NCBI RefSeq assembly: GCF_963678635.1
Contig: NC_087062.1
Location: 83,352,012-83,416,011 of the forward strand
Source: Symsagittifera roscoffensis
Lineage: Eukaryota; Xenacoelomorpha; Acoela; Convolutidae
Direction: 5' to 3'
Length of the DNA stretch: 64,000 nt
Position 1 is the first letter of the stretch. Every line of letters begins with the position of its first letter. Below, piece by piece: positions 44,789 through 55,829 of this stretch. Made by a program: the position numbers and the translations under genes. A model generated the notes under the pieces. It was not told the DNA's origin. It searched no databases and saw only the letters and a program-made list of their open reading frames with translations.

Positions 44789-45317
44789 TTGGTTTTGGCA
44801 TTTGCAATATGTCAAGGATATCCCATTTTTTATTCGGATTGCAAAGCAAAATTTCTTTTTATTTATGTCTCGGAAAACTTTATGAAAAACTCATTGTCAT
44901 ACAAGTCTACTGTGTATCTATTCATTCATCCTTCTGCCAGTGGAAAATTGCAAGTCTTACCTAGCATTAAGCGGATCATCGCTCGATCAAATTTTGCAAA
45001 GATTAGATAAATATCATTTGACTTACCAAATTGTTGACTGTATATATACTTTGAACAAAAAAAACGGATTTTATTCCGATACTTTTTCATCAAGAGTTGA
45101 AGCTTTCAATCAATTAATTCGTGCAGTCGAACACAACTTGGAATGTCGAAAACCGGAAAAATTACCCAGTATTGCAAAAAAACGCCAGCTGCGAAAAAAA
45201 TTCAAAAGACACCTTCTAATCTCTGCCAAGAAGATCGTGTCTACCCAACTCTTGGATCAGCTTTTTTGGAAAGGATTTGAGCAGTTCAAAACTCAAAGTA
45301 TTAGGCTGGTTTGCTGA
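44789..45317 (+). CDS. Frame-shifted plus-strand gene relic, unknown
   Basis: Two overlapping frames: 44789-45010 (IFYSDCKAKFLFIYVSENFM then FIHPSASGKLQVLPSIKR) and 44940-45317 (SYLALSGSSLDQILQRLDKY..., with basic KKRQLRKKFKRHLL). The second has no ATG (it opens GTG) and looks protein-like, with amphipathic helices. It is probably part of the flanking Polinton material or another element. No domain identified. Confidence 0.35.
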
Positions 45318-45805
45318 AAAACGTTGATTGTTCCATTGATAGTTATGGTTCTGTAAATAGTGAGCATGTCAATTTTTCTATTAATGATTGAATATTTGTT
45401 TATAAAAAGATTTTCAACAACAAATCGATTTCAACTCAAATATTTTTTCAACAAAAAAATTATGTTATTTTTTACCCGTGTGCAAAATTTAACTCAGAGT
45501 TTTTTTCGCGAGTTTGATTTGAGTTTGAAAAAATTTAATTAAGATTTTATACAAGATGCAAAAATTGTTTTGGTTCTTTTAACAAGTGTGCGAACTTATT
45601 TTTTTCAAATTTTTTTGTAGGTTGCAAGTTTTTTTGTGGTTTAAATAAACATCTGCAGAAAGCTTTCTTCTTTTTTCTTATTCAATTACAAGACAGACAA
45701 AAAGTTTTTGGAAGAAAAGGTTAATTAATTGCCAAACATTTTCATTATTGATGATTTTCGGTTCTATTTCCTATCTTAAAGCATTGTTTTTTGAATGTTT
45801 TTGAA
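45318..45805. other. Intergenic between Polinton arrays
   Basis: AT-rich with an AATAAA at 45645-45650. No gene seen. Confidence 0.45.
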
Positions 45806-46159
45806 CGTTCCAAACTGATTCTGGGTGATGGAAACCTGCATCTGGTAATTTTCACTGAAGTCTCTCTTCTTGATTTCGATCATGAACCACAATTGAATTG
45901 GGACATCCATTTAAGCCAAGAAAATCCCAGAGACTGACTCGAGCACCGTGATTGTCATCATCTCTGGTAAAACTCGACCGAGCATGTGAGGTTGGTATTC
46001 TGAATGAAAAATATTATTCTGAGAAATAATTTATTTAGTAAAGGAACATGGAACAAGGAATAGGATTGATAAGAGCTAATAGAAGTGCTAGTTGACGCTA
46101 GTTAATTGAAAAGAAAAGGAAATTAAGAGTGAGGGGTACCCTCAACTCAAGTTTGTGGG

Positions 46160-46360
46160 TTTAATCAATCAGAATAGATTTTTCGCATATGGACATTAGT
46201 CTCATCCAATCAGAATCCAGCTTCCCTCAGAGAAATTTTGATAAAAAAATGTATCCAACCAGAGATAAAGTTCCATTTAAAGGCGTTTTTGACAATTTCT
46301 TGTTTCCAATCACAAAAATTAATCATTAATGTTAGATTGTCGTATCCAATCAGAAGAGTT
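46160..46360. promoter_or_regulatory. Array of five CCAAT-type boxes (copy A)
   Basis: CAATCAGAA-type boxes begin at 46166, 46207, 46257 (changed to CAACCAGAG), 46307 and 46347, about 40-50 bp apart. A sixth CCAATCAGAA is at 47274. The same set is present in copy B. NF-Y-type factors bind CCAATCAG in animals; their use here is inference. Confidence 0.55.
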
Positions 46361-46591
46361 TTTCAGGGAATCAACTCTTCTTATTATAAAAAAAAAAACA
46401 CAAGGGAACTTGCAATAATCAATGACTATATGTTGTTTACTGTAAAAAAATTGCCGATATAAAAAACAAAAGGAAGAACACTTTTAAAAGTAGCATTTCT
46501 AAAAGTTTTTTCATCAGCGCAGTTGAGTATAATATATATAGTCAATGAGAAAATGGTAGTTTTGGAGTAGATAGTCAAGTTCTTTTTAGTT

Positions 46592-46981
46592 TTAAATTTT
46601 AGAGGATAGATCGAAATTAATGAATTTTTCAAAGCAAATCTCTGGAAATCTTATCACAAACCTTATCAGGGAAGATTTTGACTTTTGAAACTCTTTAAAG
46701 AAATGGAGAAATGAAGAACTTTGCTGCGGAGTTTTGACAAATTTGGGAATTGGGTATGTAATAGAAGGAGTCTGTGAAATATTATCGCCTGACTTTTTGA
46801 CTATCTTAAAACTTTCTAAATTGAGTAAAAATTCATTTCTAATCGGGTGTAACTCAGTAGTAAATTTGTACTTTTGATACTCAAAACTCGGTTCAAAAGT
46901 AAAATCTTTGATTAGGCAAGTTTCCGTAAATAGTCCTTTACTTAGTCGGAGAACTCTATTTTGGACAGCATAAATCTCCAA
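46592..46981 (-). CDS. Conserved 129-residue Polinton frame, unknown (copy A)
   Basis: Open for 129 codons and equally open in copy B with only a few residue changes, while the neighbouring PolB is riddled with stops. It begins with TTG and shows no ATG nearby, so the true start may lie on an upstream exon. Parts: VQNRVLRLSKGLFTETCLIK near the start, a mixed middle (FTTELHPIRNEFLLNLESF), and a helical, Phe-rich end (SSFLHFFKEFQKSKSS). No family recognised. Divergently placed to PolB, sharing the region with the twin CRE sites. Confidence 0.45.
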   Translation of the reverse strand: MEIYAVQNRVLRLSKGLFTETCLIKDFTFEPSFEYQKYKFTTELHPIRNEFLLNLESFKIVKKSGDNISQTPSITYPIPKFVKTPQQSSSFLHFFKEFQKSKSSLIRFVIRFPEICFEKFINFDLSSKI

Positions 46982-47178
46982 AAAATTGTTAAAAAATAAG
47001 AATCTGCTTCCATTTAATCAAAAAGGGAATAATGGGGAACATTTTCTTTTTTTCTTGTAAAGTAACTCGAGTAAATTCAAATGTTTTTAATTGAACTTTC
47101 CTACAGAACGAAGTTATTCAATCCAAAGTTATTTCTAGAAACAACTGAGTTTTGATGGTTGAAAGTTTTTGTAGTCGA

Positions 47179-47222
47179 TGACGTCATTACCGTTAAAAAA
47201 AGTTGCGTAGGCGATGACGTCA
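47179..47222. promoter_or_regulatory. Two CRE palindromes in a divergent promoter region (copy A)
   Basis: TGACGTCA occurs at 47179-47186 and 47215-47222, each inside CGATGACGTCATT. They lie between the minus frame ending its 5' side at 46981 and PolB starting near 47471. Full CRE octamers 36 bp apart are unlikely by chance and both are kept in copy B. CREB/ATF-type binding is known for this octamer; use here is inferred. Confidence 0.6.
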
Positions 47223-47470
47223 TTGTTAGTAAAAATACGCTTTTTTATTGAGTTAAATCATTACTCTTGTTTGCCAATCAGAAACCGTCAATTGAATTCT
47301 ACTTGGAACTTTCTAATTCGGAATTTCGCGAAAAGAAAAAGTAAGTTTTTTCATTTATTCAATTGGTACTTAAGTTATTAAATTTGGAACATTTCTAAAG
47401 TCCTCGTAAATTTTTTAGTTAAGGCTTGCCCTTAACCGCAACGAGAAAACTAGAAACTTAACTGTAGAAA

Positions 47471-49774
47471 TTGAGGACTTATGTACATTCGACAAACGCA
47501 GCTCGAGTTTTTTCTTGTCCTGATTGCAAGTTTTTCACTTACAATCAACAAGAAATGAACTATCATATGGCCAAGAAGCAAGCTCCATCAACTTCCAAGC
47601 AGTCGACGTTTTGTTCTTCTTGTAAACAAGAGTTCCCAGGTTACTACTCGCTCCAACAACATCGGAGAAAGGAATATGGAGCTAAGCAACAGAGACCTAA
47701 TGATAGAGTGGCTGACTTCAACAAGATTGTGGAGAAAGAATGGCAGGATAGAGACAAAATGAAGGAGAAACTTAGTGCCTATTAACATTTTCTGGTGGAT
47801 ACGGAGATGGAAAGTGACAGACATATTTAACTTCCAATTGTCCAAGTTAGATACCAAAGTTATCAATGAGAAGCTCGAAGAAGTCTTTAACAGGCTGGAA
47901 TCTGCAGGTAAAATCAACATTGCTCTTGGGTTTATTCTTCAAAATTTTGAGACTGGTGATTATCGATAATTCTACGCCCATGAAAACAATACTTGATATG
48001 AAAAATACCATTTGCTGTGTATTAAAGCAGACTTGATAACAATCCAAGGAAAAGTAGAAAAATTTCATTTTGTGGAGCATTGTAATGTACCCATGAACGT
48101 CAAAAAATCAAAGTGGAGATTCAAGTTGGTTAGCAAAATTACAATTTTTGCTGATTTGCTCAAAAATATCCCAATGGGATGTCCGGACTCTGTCTTACCT
48201 GAACTTTTACTGGAAAACTGTTATGTTTACTGTCTTTTATCTAACAAAGACAAAGAACCATCATATGTGTCTTTTCCGCGAACTGGCCATGTGAATGAAT
48301 GGATAAAATCTCGACTTTCACACTTCTGATACTTTACAGAATTCATAAAAATGTCAGGTTTTGATCCTAAATTTTCTCTGAGTTTCAGTAGAAGAACTTC
48401 CTGTTGTAGAGAAAATTGTGCAATGAAACATCATTATGTACGATTTCGAAATCCAAGAAGGTAAATATGTCGGAAAAATAGCTCGACGAAGTATTGGAAG
48501 ATTTGATAAAACAGTCAAACTACTGAGATTCAACAATCATATCATTCATACAAATGATAAAAATTGCATCTTTAACTGTTTCCGTTGTCCTAGTTGTGAC
48601 ACTTTCTTCAATAAATCCGCCAATTTTAAACAGCATCTTCTGAGATGTAAGGATCGAGTGAGACATCTTTACCCAAAAAAAATGAATGAGTTTCGCAAAA
48701 CTTGGTTTTAACAACTAGATGGATTCAATTTCCCAGTTTCTGAAGAAAACAAACTTCGTAATAAGCTAGCAGTTTTCGATTTTGAGTCGATTTGTGTTAG
48801 AATTTAAAAGAGACTCAAAGTACAACTTGGATAGGCAAACTTGTTACAATTTCAGTCTCTGTATCGTCAAGTTTGATTGATAAACCCATCTTTTAGTACA
48901 ACCAAGATTCAAAGAACTTGATTATTGATTTTGTAAGCAACCTCGAGCTGTTGGCTGAATAAAGTAAACTGGAGACGAGAAAAAATCCAAGATGTTGAGT
49001 AGCTGTCAATGAAAAAATGGGAAAAATCTTGGATCAATTAAATGAGCGAGGCATGAACTATTCATGTAATAAATTTGAGTACAACGATGAGTGCGTTGAA
49101 GACTCGGAAAAAACAAATATGGCAACACAGTTTTTGAGAATTCAGAATATTCAACTCATTGATTTGAAACAATATCTTGAGATCTTTGCCTGTTTATGGT
49201 TTTAATAGTGGTAGAATTGATTTGAATTTGATCAATTCCTACCTAATACCCCATTTGATTCGCGATAAATAAAAAGAAACATCAGTAAAAAAATTGAACG
49301 AATTCAACTCCTACAATGTCTTGACATAATCAAGTTTCTGACTCGAGCAACTACTCTTTTCTCAAAGCCTATAAAGCCAGCGAAACGAAAAAATTCTTCC
49401 CCTTTGAGTAGTTTGACAATCCAGACAAGCTTGATTTTCCCGAATTGCCGCCGTATGAAGCCTTTTTCAGTAAACTTAGAAACAAAAATCCTCTAGACAA
49501 AAGTTTCATTGATTATGAGAAGCTGAGAAAGAGTGGGCTTGACAAACAACAGTCACTTAAAAAGCTTCAAATCAAGACTGTTCCTCCATCTGGATTGGAT
49601 AATTACAATAACTTACAAGAGACTTGGATTAAAAACGGAATGACAGTGTTTAAAGTCTTTTTGAAGTGGTACAACAGCAAGGATGTAGTTCCAACCCTGG
49701 AGGCAAGGCAAAAATTGATTCAGTTTTATCATAACAAGGGGATAGATACGTTGAAACTTGGTATGAATGCATAA
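47471..49774 (+). pseudogene. POLB: Polinton protein-primed DNA polymerase B relic (copy A)
   Basis: Segments in changing frames. 47471-47785 has two C2H2-like fingers (CPDCKFF...H, CSSCKQEFPGYYSLQQHRR). Then comes FNFQLSKLDTKVINEKLEEV, and 48012-48329 with IPMGCPDSVLPELLLEN. 48436-48711 has IYDFE-like YDFEIQEGKYVGKIARRSIG and a CPSCDTFFNKSANFKQHLLRC finger. The exonuclease box AVFDFESICV follows near 48770, then decayed exonuclease II sequence, and an intact stretch 49445-49774 (LPPYEAFFSKLRN, KTVPPSGLDNYNN, FLKWYNSKDVVPTLEARQKL). It ends before the palm, so no catalytic polymerase motifs remain. This enzyme would replicate Polinton DNA from a protein primer. Confidence 0.85.
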
Positions 49775-50141
49775 AAGAGAATGCATTATATCTTGTTACA
49801 ATTTTCTTTGAGATAAGAAAAAAGTTAAAAAATTCTTTTTAATTGCAATTTTTTTTTTAGGTTCTTTCACATGTGTGCTAACAACTTTGCGAAAATTATT
49901 GCAATTTGCAAAAAATTTTGTGAAGCTTAGAAAATGTCTGCAAAAAATGTTATAATTGACATAATTTTTTACCACATTCGCAAAAAAATGTAACAATTTT
50001 TGCCAATTGAAAAATTAGTTTAATAAGTTACTTTAACAAATCTTTCTTTGATCTCATACTATTTGTTTTTTTTTCTGCCATAAAAAAATTACTAGATGCA
50101 AAAAAAATAAATTATAAAACACAAGACAACAACCAAATTCT
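49775..50141. other. AT-rich spacer downstream of PolB copy A
   Basis: No frame supported. It separates the convergent PolB relic and the minus-strand frame at 50142-50496. Confidence 0.5.
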
Positions 50142-50496
50142 TTACAAATCAAAGAGCTGTCGAGCAGCCGAAGAGTTTTGCAAGTTCTCATTGAAGCGCA
50201 CAGCTGGTGTTGCCTCCATCGACGGTGGTTGTCTTGTTGGTTTGCTGACTGGAGTCCTTATCTCAGAGACGCCCTCATCCTCTTCGATGTTATTTGTGTT
50301 CTCCACAGATCCTTCTTCTTCCCATGGAAAGAGGAAAGCGCTCACAGTTTGAGTCACATACTTGTTTTGCAATCTGTGACATCATTCCCATCGTTCCAAA
50401 CTGATTCTGGGTGATGGAAACCTGCATCTGGTAAAGTTCACTGAAGTCTCTCTTCTTGATTTCGATCATGAACCACAATTGAATTGGGACATCCAT
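50142..50496 (-). pseudogene. Minus-strand Polinton gene relic spanning the tandem junction
   Basis: The N-terminal part (50496-50290) reads MDVPIQLWFMIEIKKRDFSE, LYQMQVSITQNQFGTM; after a frameshift near 50370 the C-terminal part (to 50142) is acidic and Pro/Thr-rich (NTNNIEEDEGVSEIRTP, SKPTRQPPSMEATP). The N-terminal stub alone recurs, inverted in no way, at the left edge of copy A (45806-45900). The gene therefore crosses the head-to-tail junction of the two copies. Family unknown; a Polinton minor virion or accessory protein is a guess. Confidence 0.45.
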
Positions 50497-50744
50497 TTAA
50501 GCCAAGAAAATCCCAGAGACTGACTCGAGCACAAGGATTGTCATCATCTCTGGTAAAACTCGACCGAGCATGTGAGGTTGGTATTCTGAATGGAAAATAT
50601 TATTCTGAGAAAAAATTTATTTAGTAAAGGAACATGAAACAAGGAATAGGATTGATAAGAGCTGATAGAAGTGCTAGTTGACGCTAGTTAAATGAAAATA
50701 AAAGGAAATTAAGAGTGAGGGGTACCCTCAACTCAAGTTTGTGG

Positions 50745-50945
50745 GTTTAATCAATCAGAATAGATTTTTCACCTATGGACATTAGTCTCATCCAATCAGA
50801 ATCCAGCTTCCCTAAGGGAAATTTTGATAAAAAATTGTATCCAACTAGAGATAAAGTTCCATTTAAAGGCGTTTTTGACAATTTCTTGTTTCCAATCACA
50901 AAAATTAATCATTAATGTTATTGTCGTATCCAATCAGAAGAGTTT
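50745..50945. promoter_or_regulatory. Array of CCAAT-type boxes (copy B)
   Basis: Same series as 46160-46360: CAATCAGAA-type boxes near 50752, 50793, 50891 and 50929, with the third position changed to CAACTAGAG. Spacing is nearly preserved. Confidence 0.5.
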
Positions 50946-51178
50946 TTCAGGGAATCAACTCTTCTTATTATAGAAAAAAATACACAAGGGAACTTGCAAT
51001 AATCAATGACTACATGTTGTTTATTGTAAAAAAAAAATTGCCGATATAAAAAACAAAAGGAAGAACACTTTTAAAAGTAGCATTTCTACAAGTTTTCTCA
51101 TCAACGCAGTTGAGTATAATATATATAGTCAATGAGAAAATGGTAGTTTTGGAGTAGATAGTCAAGTTCTTTTTAGTT

Positions 51179-51568
51179 TTAAATTTTAGAGGATGGATCG
51201 AAATTAATGAATTTTTCAAAGCAAATCTCTGGAAATTTTATCACAAACCTTATCAAGGAAGATTTTAACTTTTGAAACTCTTTAAAGAAATGGAGAAATG
51301 AAGAACTTTGCTGCGGAGTTTTGACAAATTTGGGAATTGGGTATGTAATAGAAGTAGTCTGTGAAATATTATCGCCTGACTTTTTGACTATCTTAAAACT
51401 TTCTAAATTGAGTAAAAATTCATTTCTAATCGGGTGTAACTCAGTAGTAAATTTGTACTTTTGATACTCAAAACTCGGTTCAAAAGTAAAATCTTTGATT
51501 AGGCAAGTTTCCGTAAATAGTCCTTTACTTAGTCGGAGAACTCTATTTTGGACAGCATAAATCTCCAA
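51179..51568 (-). CDS. Conserved 129-residue Polinton frame, unknown (copy B)
   Basis: Copy of 46592-46981, fully open. Residue changes seen include SQTPS to SQTTS, QKSKSS to QKLKSS and VIRFP to VIKFP. Open in both copies despite decay around it. Confidence 0.45.
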   Translation of the reverse strand: MEIYAVQNRVLRLSKGLFTETCLIKDFTFEPSFEYQKYKFTTELHPIRNEFLLNLESFKIVKKSGDNISQTTSITYPIPKFVKTPQQSSSFLHFFKEFQKLKSSLIRFVIKFPEICFEKFINFDPSSKI

Positions 51569-51765
51569 AAAATTGTTAAAAAATAAGAATCTGCTTCCAT
51601 TTAATCAAAAAGGGAATAATGGGGAACATTTTCTTTTTTTCTTGTAAAGTAACTCGAGTAAATTCAAATGTTTTTAATTGAACTTTCCTACAGAATGAAG
51701 TTATTCAATCCAAAGTTATTTCTAGAAACAACTGAGTTTTGATGGTTGAAAGTTTTTGTAGTCGA

Positions 51766-51809
51766 TGACGTCATTACCGTTAAAAAAAGTTGCGTAGGCG
51801 ATGACGTCA
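51766..51809. promoter_or_regulatory. Two CRE palindromes (copy B)
   Basis: TGACGTCA at 51766-51773 and 51802-51809, same 36-bp spacing as in copy A. Confidence 0.6.
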
Positions 51810-52059
51810 TTGTTAGTAAAAATACGCTTTTTTATTGAGTTGAATCATTACTCTTGTTTGCCAATCAGAAACCGTCAATTGAATTCTACTTGGAACTTTC
51901 TAATTCGGAATTTCGCGAAAAGAAAAAGTAAGTTTTTTCATTTATTCAATTGGTACTTAAGTTATTAAATTTGGAACATTTCTAAAGTCCTCGTAAATTT
52001 TTTAGTTAAGGCTTGCCCTTAACCGCAACGAGAAAACTAGAAATTTAACTGTAGAGATA

Positions 52060-53418
52060 GAGGACTTATGTACATTCGATAAAACGCAGCTCGACACCGA
52101 AAAAATTGTTTTGAACGAGTTTTTTCTTGTCCTGATTGTAAGTTTTTCACTTACAATCAACAAGAAATGAACTATCATATGGCCAAGAAGCAAGCTCCAT
52201 CAACTTCCAAGCAGTAGACGGTTTGCTCTTCTTGTAAACAAGAGTTCCCAGGTTACTACTCGCTCCAACAACATCGGAGAAAGGAACACGTAGCTAAGCA
52301 ACGGAAGCCTAATGGTAGAGTGGCTGACTTCTACAAGATTGTGGAGAAAGAATGGCAGGATAGAGACTAAATGAAGGAGAAACTTAGTGCCTATTAACAT
52401 TTTCTGGTGGATACGGAGATGGAAAGTGACAGACATATTTAACTTCCAATTGTCCAAGTTAGATACCAAAGTTATCAAGGAGAAGCTCGAAGAAGTCTTT
52501 GACAGGCTGGAATCTGCAGGTAAAATCAACATTGCTCTTGGTTTTGTTCTTCAAAATTTTGAGACTGGTGATTATCGATAATTCTACCCCCATGAAAACA
52601 ATACTTGATATGAAAAATACCATTTGCTGTGTATTAAAGCAGACTTGATAACAATCCAAGGAAAAGTAGAAAAATTTCATTTTGTGGAGCATTGTAATGT
52701 ACCCATGAACGTCAAAAAATCAAAGTGGAGATTCACGTTGGTTACCAAATTTAAAATTTTTGCTGATTTGCTCAAAAACATCCCAATGGGATGTCCGGAC
52801 TCTGTCTTACCTGAACTTTTAAGGGAAAACAATTATGTTAACTGTCTTTTATCTAATAAATACAAAGAACCATCATATGTGTCTTTTCCGCGAACTGGCC
52901 ATGTGAATGAATGGATAAAATCTCGACTTTCACACTTCTGATACTTTACAGAATTCATAAAAATGTCAGGTTTTGATCCTAAATTTTCTCTGAGTTTCAG
53001 TAGAAGAACTTCCTGTTGTAGAGAAAATTGTGCAATGAAACATCATTATGTACGATTTCGAAATCCAAGAAGGTAAATATGTCGGAAAAATAGCTCGACG
53101 AAGTATTGGAAGATTTGATAAAACAGTCAAACTACTGAGATTCAACAATCATATCATTCATACAAATGATAAAAATTGCATCTTTAACTGTTTCCGTTGT
53201 CCTAGTTGTGACACTTTCTTCAATAAATCCGCCAATTTTAAACAGCATCTTCTGAGATGTAAGGATCGAGTGAGACATATTTACCCAAAAAAAATGAATG
53301 AGTTTCGCAAAACTTGGTTTTAACAACTAGATGGATTCAATTTCCCAGTTTCTGAAGAAAACAAACTTCGTAATAAGCTAGCAGTTTTCGATTTTGAGTC
53401 GATTTGTGTTAGAATTTA
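52060..53418 (+). pseudogene. POLB: PolB relic, N-terminal part (copy B)
   Basis: Same segments as copy A through the exonuclease box FDFESICV near 53390: broken C2H2 fingers (an extra in-frame TAG after the SKQ codons), the LSKLDTKVI segment, IPMGCPDSVLPELL, then YDFEIQEGKYVGKIARRSIG and the CPSCDTFF finger (53048-53323, one residue change). Stops and frameshifts throughout. Confidence 0.8.
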
Positions 53419-53790
53419 TAACTTATTTGACAAATTCTTTGATGTAAAAAGTTTGAAGAGTTAGAGATGGACACAGACTTGCTTTATTTAGATCTTGCGG
53501 AAGAAAATTTATACGACTTAACCAAGCCAGATAAGAGAGCTATATGGAAAAAAAAAGAGAGAAAATGACTGCAGAGACTCTTCAAAGGCGGATGCAAAAT
53601 CTAATTTCTTCCCTCTTACCATTAAAAATAATGATAAACGGGAGCCGGGACTTTTCAAAGAGGAATTGAGATGTATAGAAACGCTATGTTTGTGTAGCAA
53701 ACTTATTGCTGCTATTAAATCAAGTTCAAATATAGCAGCAAAGGATTAGACAAACAAGTTCTAGAAGATTCTGGAGACGATCCTATAAAA
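53419..53790 (+). pseudogene. POLB: PolB relic, palm C-terminal piece with altered motif C
   Basis: Directly after the exonuclease box the sequence jumps to LEMDTDLLYLDLAEENLYDL. This is the polymerase motif C region, where family B enzymes have DTDS; here the Ser codon reads Leu (DTD at 53470-53478). ENDCRDSSKADAKSNFFPL, KREPGLFKEELRC and CSKL follow, the thumb-side part. A deletion has fused exonuclease and palm, removing motifs A and B. Non-functional. Confidence 0.75.
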
Positions 53791-53914
53791 ATTTATGTTA
53801 TAAAATAAAATGAGATTTTTTTCTTCTAAAATTTGATTTTTTTAATGAAGATCATTCCACACACGCCATATAAAGTACAATAGAATAGATTTCGCTCAGA
53901 TTCTTTCAACCAAA

Positions 53915-54188
53915 TTGGAACTCTTCCATAAATCTCCCGCGTTAAAGTATATCGCGCGTTAATTGTCCCAAATAGGCCAAAACGGCCGTCTTTAAACCAC
54001 CATCATTTTACAAAAAACGATCACAGTCGAAATATCGTTTTAAACTTAGGCTCAGGACAACAATGATTTTTGAATGATATTAAAAAATTCCGTCAAAAAT
54101 GGCTAATTAAAAAAGCCGAAATTTGTCTGAAGAAAAAAAAAACCCGCCCGAGACCAAATATTCCGTTACTTTCGTATCGAAAGTCGGA
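53915..54188 (+). repeat. Dispersed repeat family R1, partial diverged copy
   Basis: Shares GGAACTCTT-like start, GTTAATTGTCCCAAA, AGGCTCAGGACAACAAT, AAAAAATTCCGTCAAAAATG and the end CCGTTACTTTCGTATCGAAA with 30240-30534. Lies just past the PolB end of copy B. Confidence 0.75.
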
Positions 54189-55829
54189 ATTAATAAATGC
54201 TTGTGCCAGCGCTCAGATTGTTTGCTTCTAAAGAGAAAATCCATTTTTAAAAATTCTTTTTTCTTTTTTCATATTTTTCAAAACAAGGAAAGAATTTTAA
54301 TTTTTTTCTTTTTTTGTAGATAATTTTACCACACAAGCAACTTTCCCACTTTCCTCTGAGTACTTTCGATTTTCGAAAAAACATTTTTTAAAATAAGACG
54401 TCGAAATTTTTTGAAATAATCTGAAAGTTATCGTCAGATACCTAAACTTATATAAAAAAAAATTGGCGCGCGTTTTTGGTGAAGTTATTTTAAAAAGTCA
54501 TATTCGCTAAGCTGGGACTGAATTAAAACCATTTCTATTTCAACTTTTTCGTTAAAGCAAATTTAGACCACTGCGAATTATTTCAAACTAATTTGAGTTA
54601 ACCTAATAGGTCCTAATTATGCGCTTGTAGAGGATAACTTCAAAAAATCCAATTATCAATATCTTTAAAATTGTTTATCAAAAACGCTTAACCAAAAAGT
54701 AGGTTAGAGATTCAACGGGCATTCAGAATATTCAAGACTTTGTCCCGATACAAATGGTTTGTTTTGTGATGATGACCCAATTAGAAGCATTGCGCACCAC
54801 CCTTTTTTCAAATAGATTGGAGAGGAAAAATCACAAAGGACTTAAATTCACAGGAATTTTCTTGAGGTCTTGTACCGTAAATAGCAAAATTGTCTCATAG
54901 TAATCAACTTTTGAACAAAAGGGATGGAAGAAAGGAGATTATCAAAGTTGCTGATATATTTTCTTGTTTATATAATTTTATCCCTTTCAAAAACTAGAAA
55001 GTAACCGTACCGTGTTAAATTTAGCAAGGCTTTTTTAGTATTTCAACTATCATCAAAAGCATGCGTTTCGGTCGCCAGGACATCTGAAGGAAAAAACGGA
55101 GAAAAATGATTCAAATTCGGAATTTTCAAATTTTTTTCCTATTTTGCTTCGAACTATCTTTTTGTCTCCTTTGATCAATATTGACTGCAGGTTAGAAATA
55201 TAAAAAGATGAAAAATTTGAAATCTATCGGTTCACTTCTCTAGAGCAATCTAGTATGTCAATCTTTTCCGTTTTTTGATTGATTGCATTTTAACTTTTCG
55301 CGTTGCTAAACGTCCTCCTGAATTTAATAAATATCATTTCGATAACTAAGCTATTATTTTATTGTCTCTTTGAGAGAAGGGTTTCTGTGTTTTACTGCAA
55401 ACTTGTGAAAATAATTCTGGTGTTTCAACTCAACACAGAAAAAAATTTCGTTTATCAACAAAAAATCTAAGAAATGAAGCTCAACACTCATTTAACATGA
55501 AATACCATAGTTAAGATAGAATGCGACTAAGGACTTTAAGAGCTCTAAAACAATTCAGCCTTTCTCAAACGGTCAAGTTGGCTTAGTTTTTTTTCGATTG
55601 ATGACCGCTTAAAAAAGCAATTGCTTGATTGACCAAAATTCAACTTGCTTGGAAGAATAATTTATTGGGTTTGAAGCGTTTTGCGCATTTCAAGTGGATA
55701 AGTAGTTGTATTTTAAGGCAGGAACATAAATAATCAAACTGAGCTTATAAACCTTCTGGTTGGTCAAATCACTAAAAAAAAATTTAAAAAGTGTCATTTC
55801 AAATAATTAGAGTCTGATATAGGGTCGGC
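54189..55829. other. Intergenic, no gene recognised
   Basis: AT-rich with homopolymer runs; no frame, motif or repeat that I can support. Confidence 0.5.

Larger units (their letters stand above)
45806..50391 (+). mobile_element. Maverick/Polinton segment with PolB, tandem copy A
   Basis: Copy A is repeated from 50392 at an offset of about 4,586 bp; similarity ends at 48806 (A) and 53418 (B). It holds the N-terminal stub of a minus-strand gene, a CCAAT-rich region, a conserved minus frame (46592-46981), twin CRE palindromes and the decayed PolB. The junction with copy B falls inside the minus-strand gene at 50142-50496, which there runs through from one copy into the other. Confidence 0.8.
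50392..53810 (+). mobile_element. Maverick/Polinton segment with PolB, tandem copy B
   Basis: Parallel to copy A up to 53418, then it jumps by deletion to the C-terminal part of PolB. It carries small indels relative to A, such as about 24 bp near 52092-52118 that A lacks. All regulatory blocks of A recur. Confidence 0.8.
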
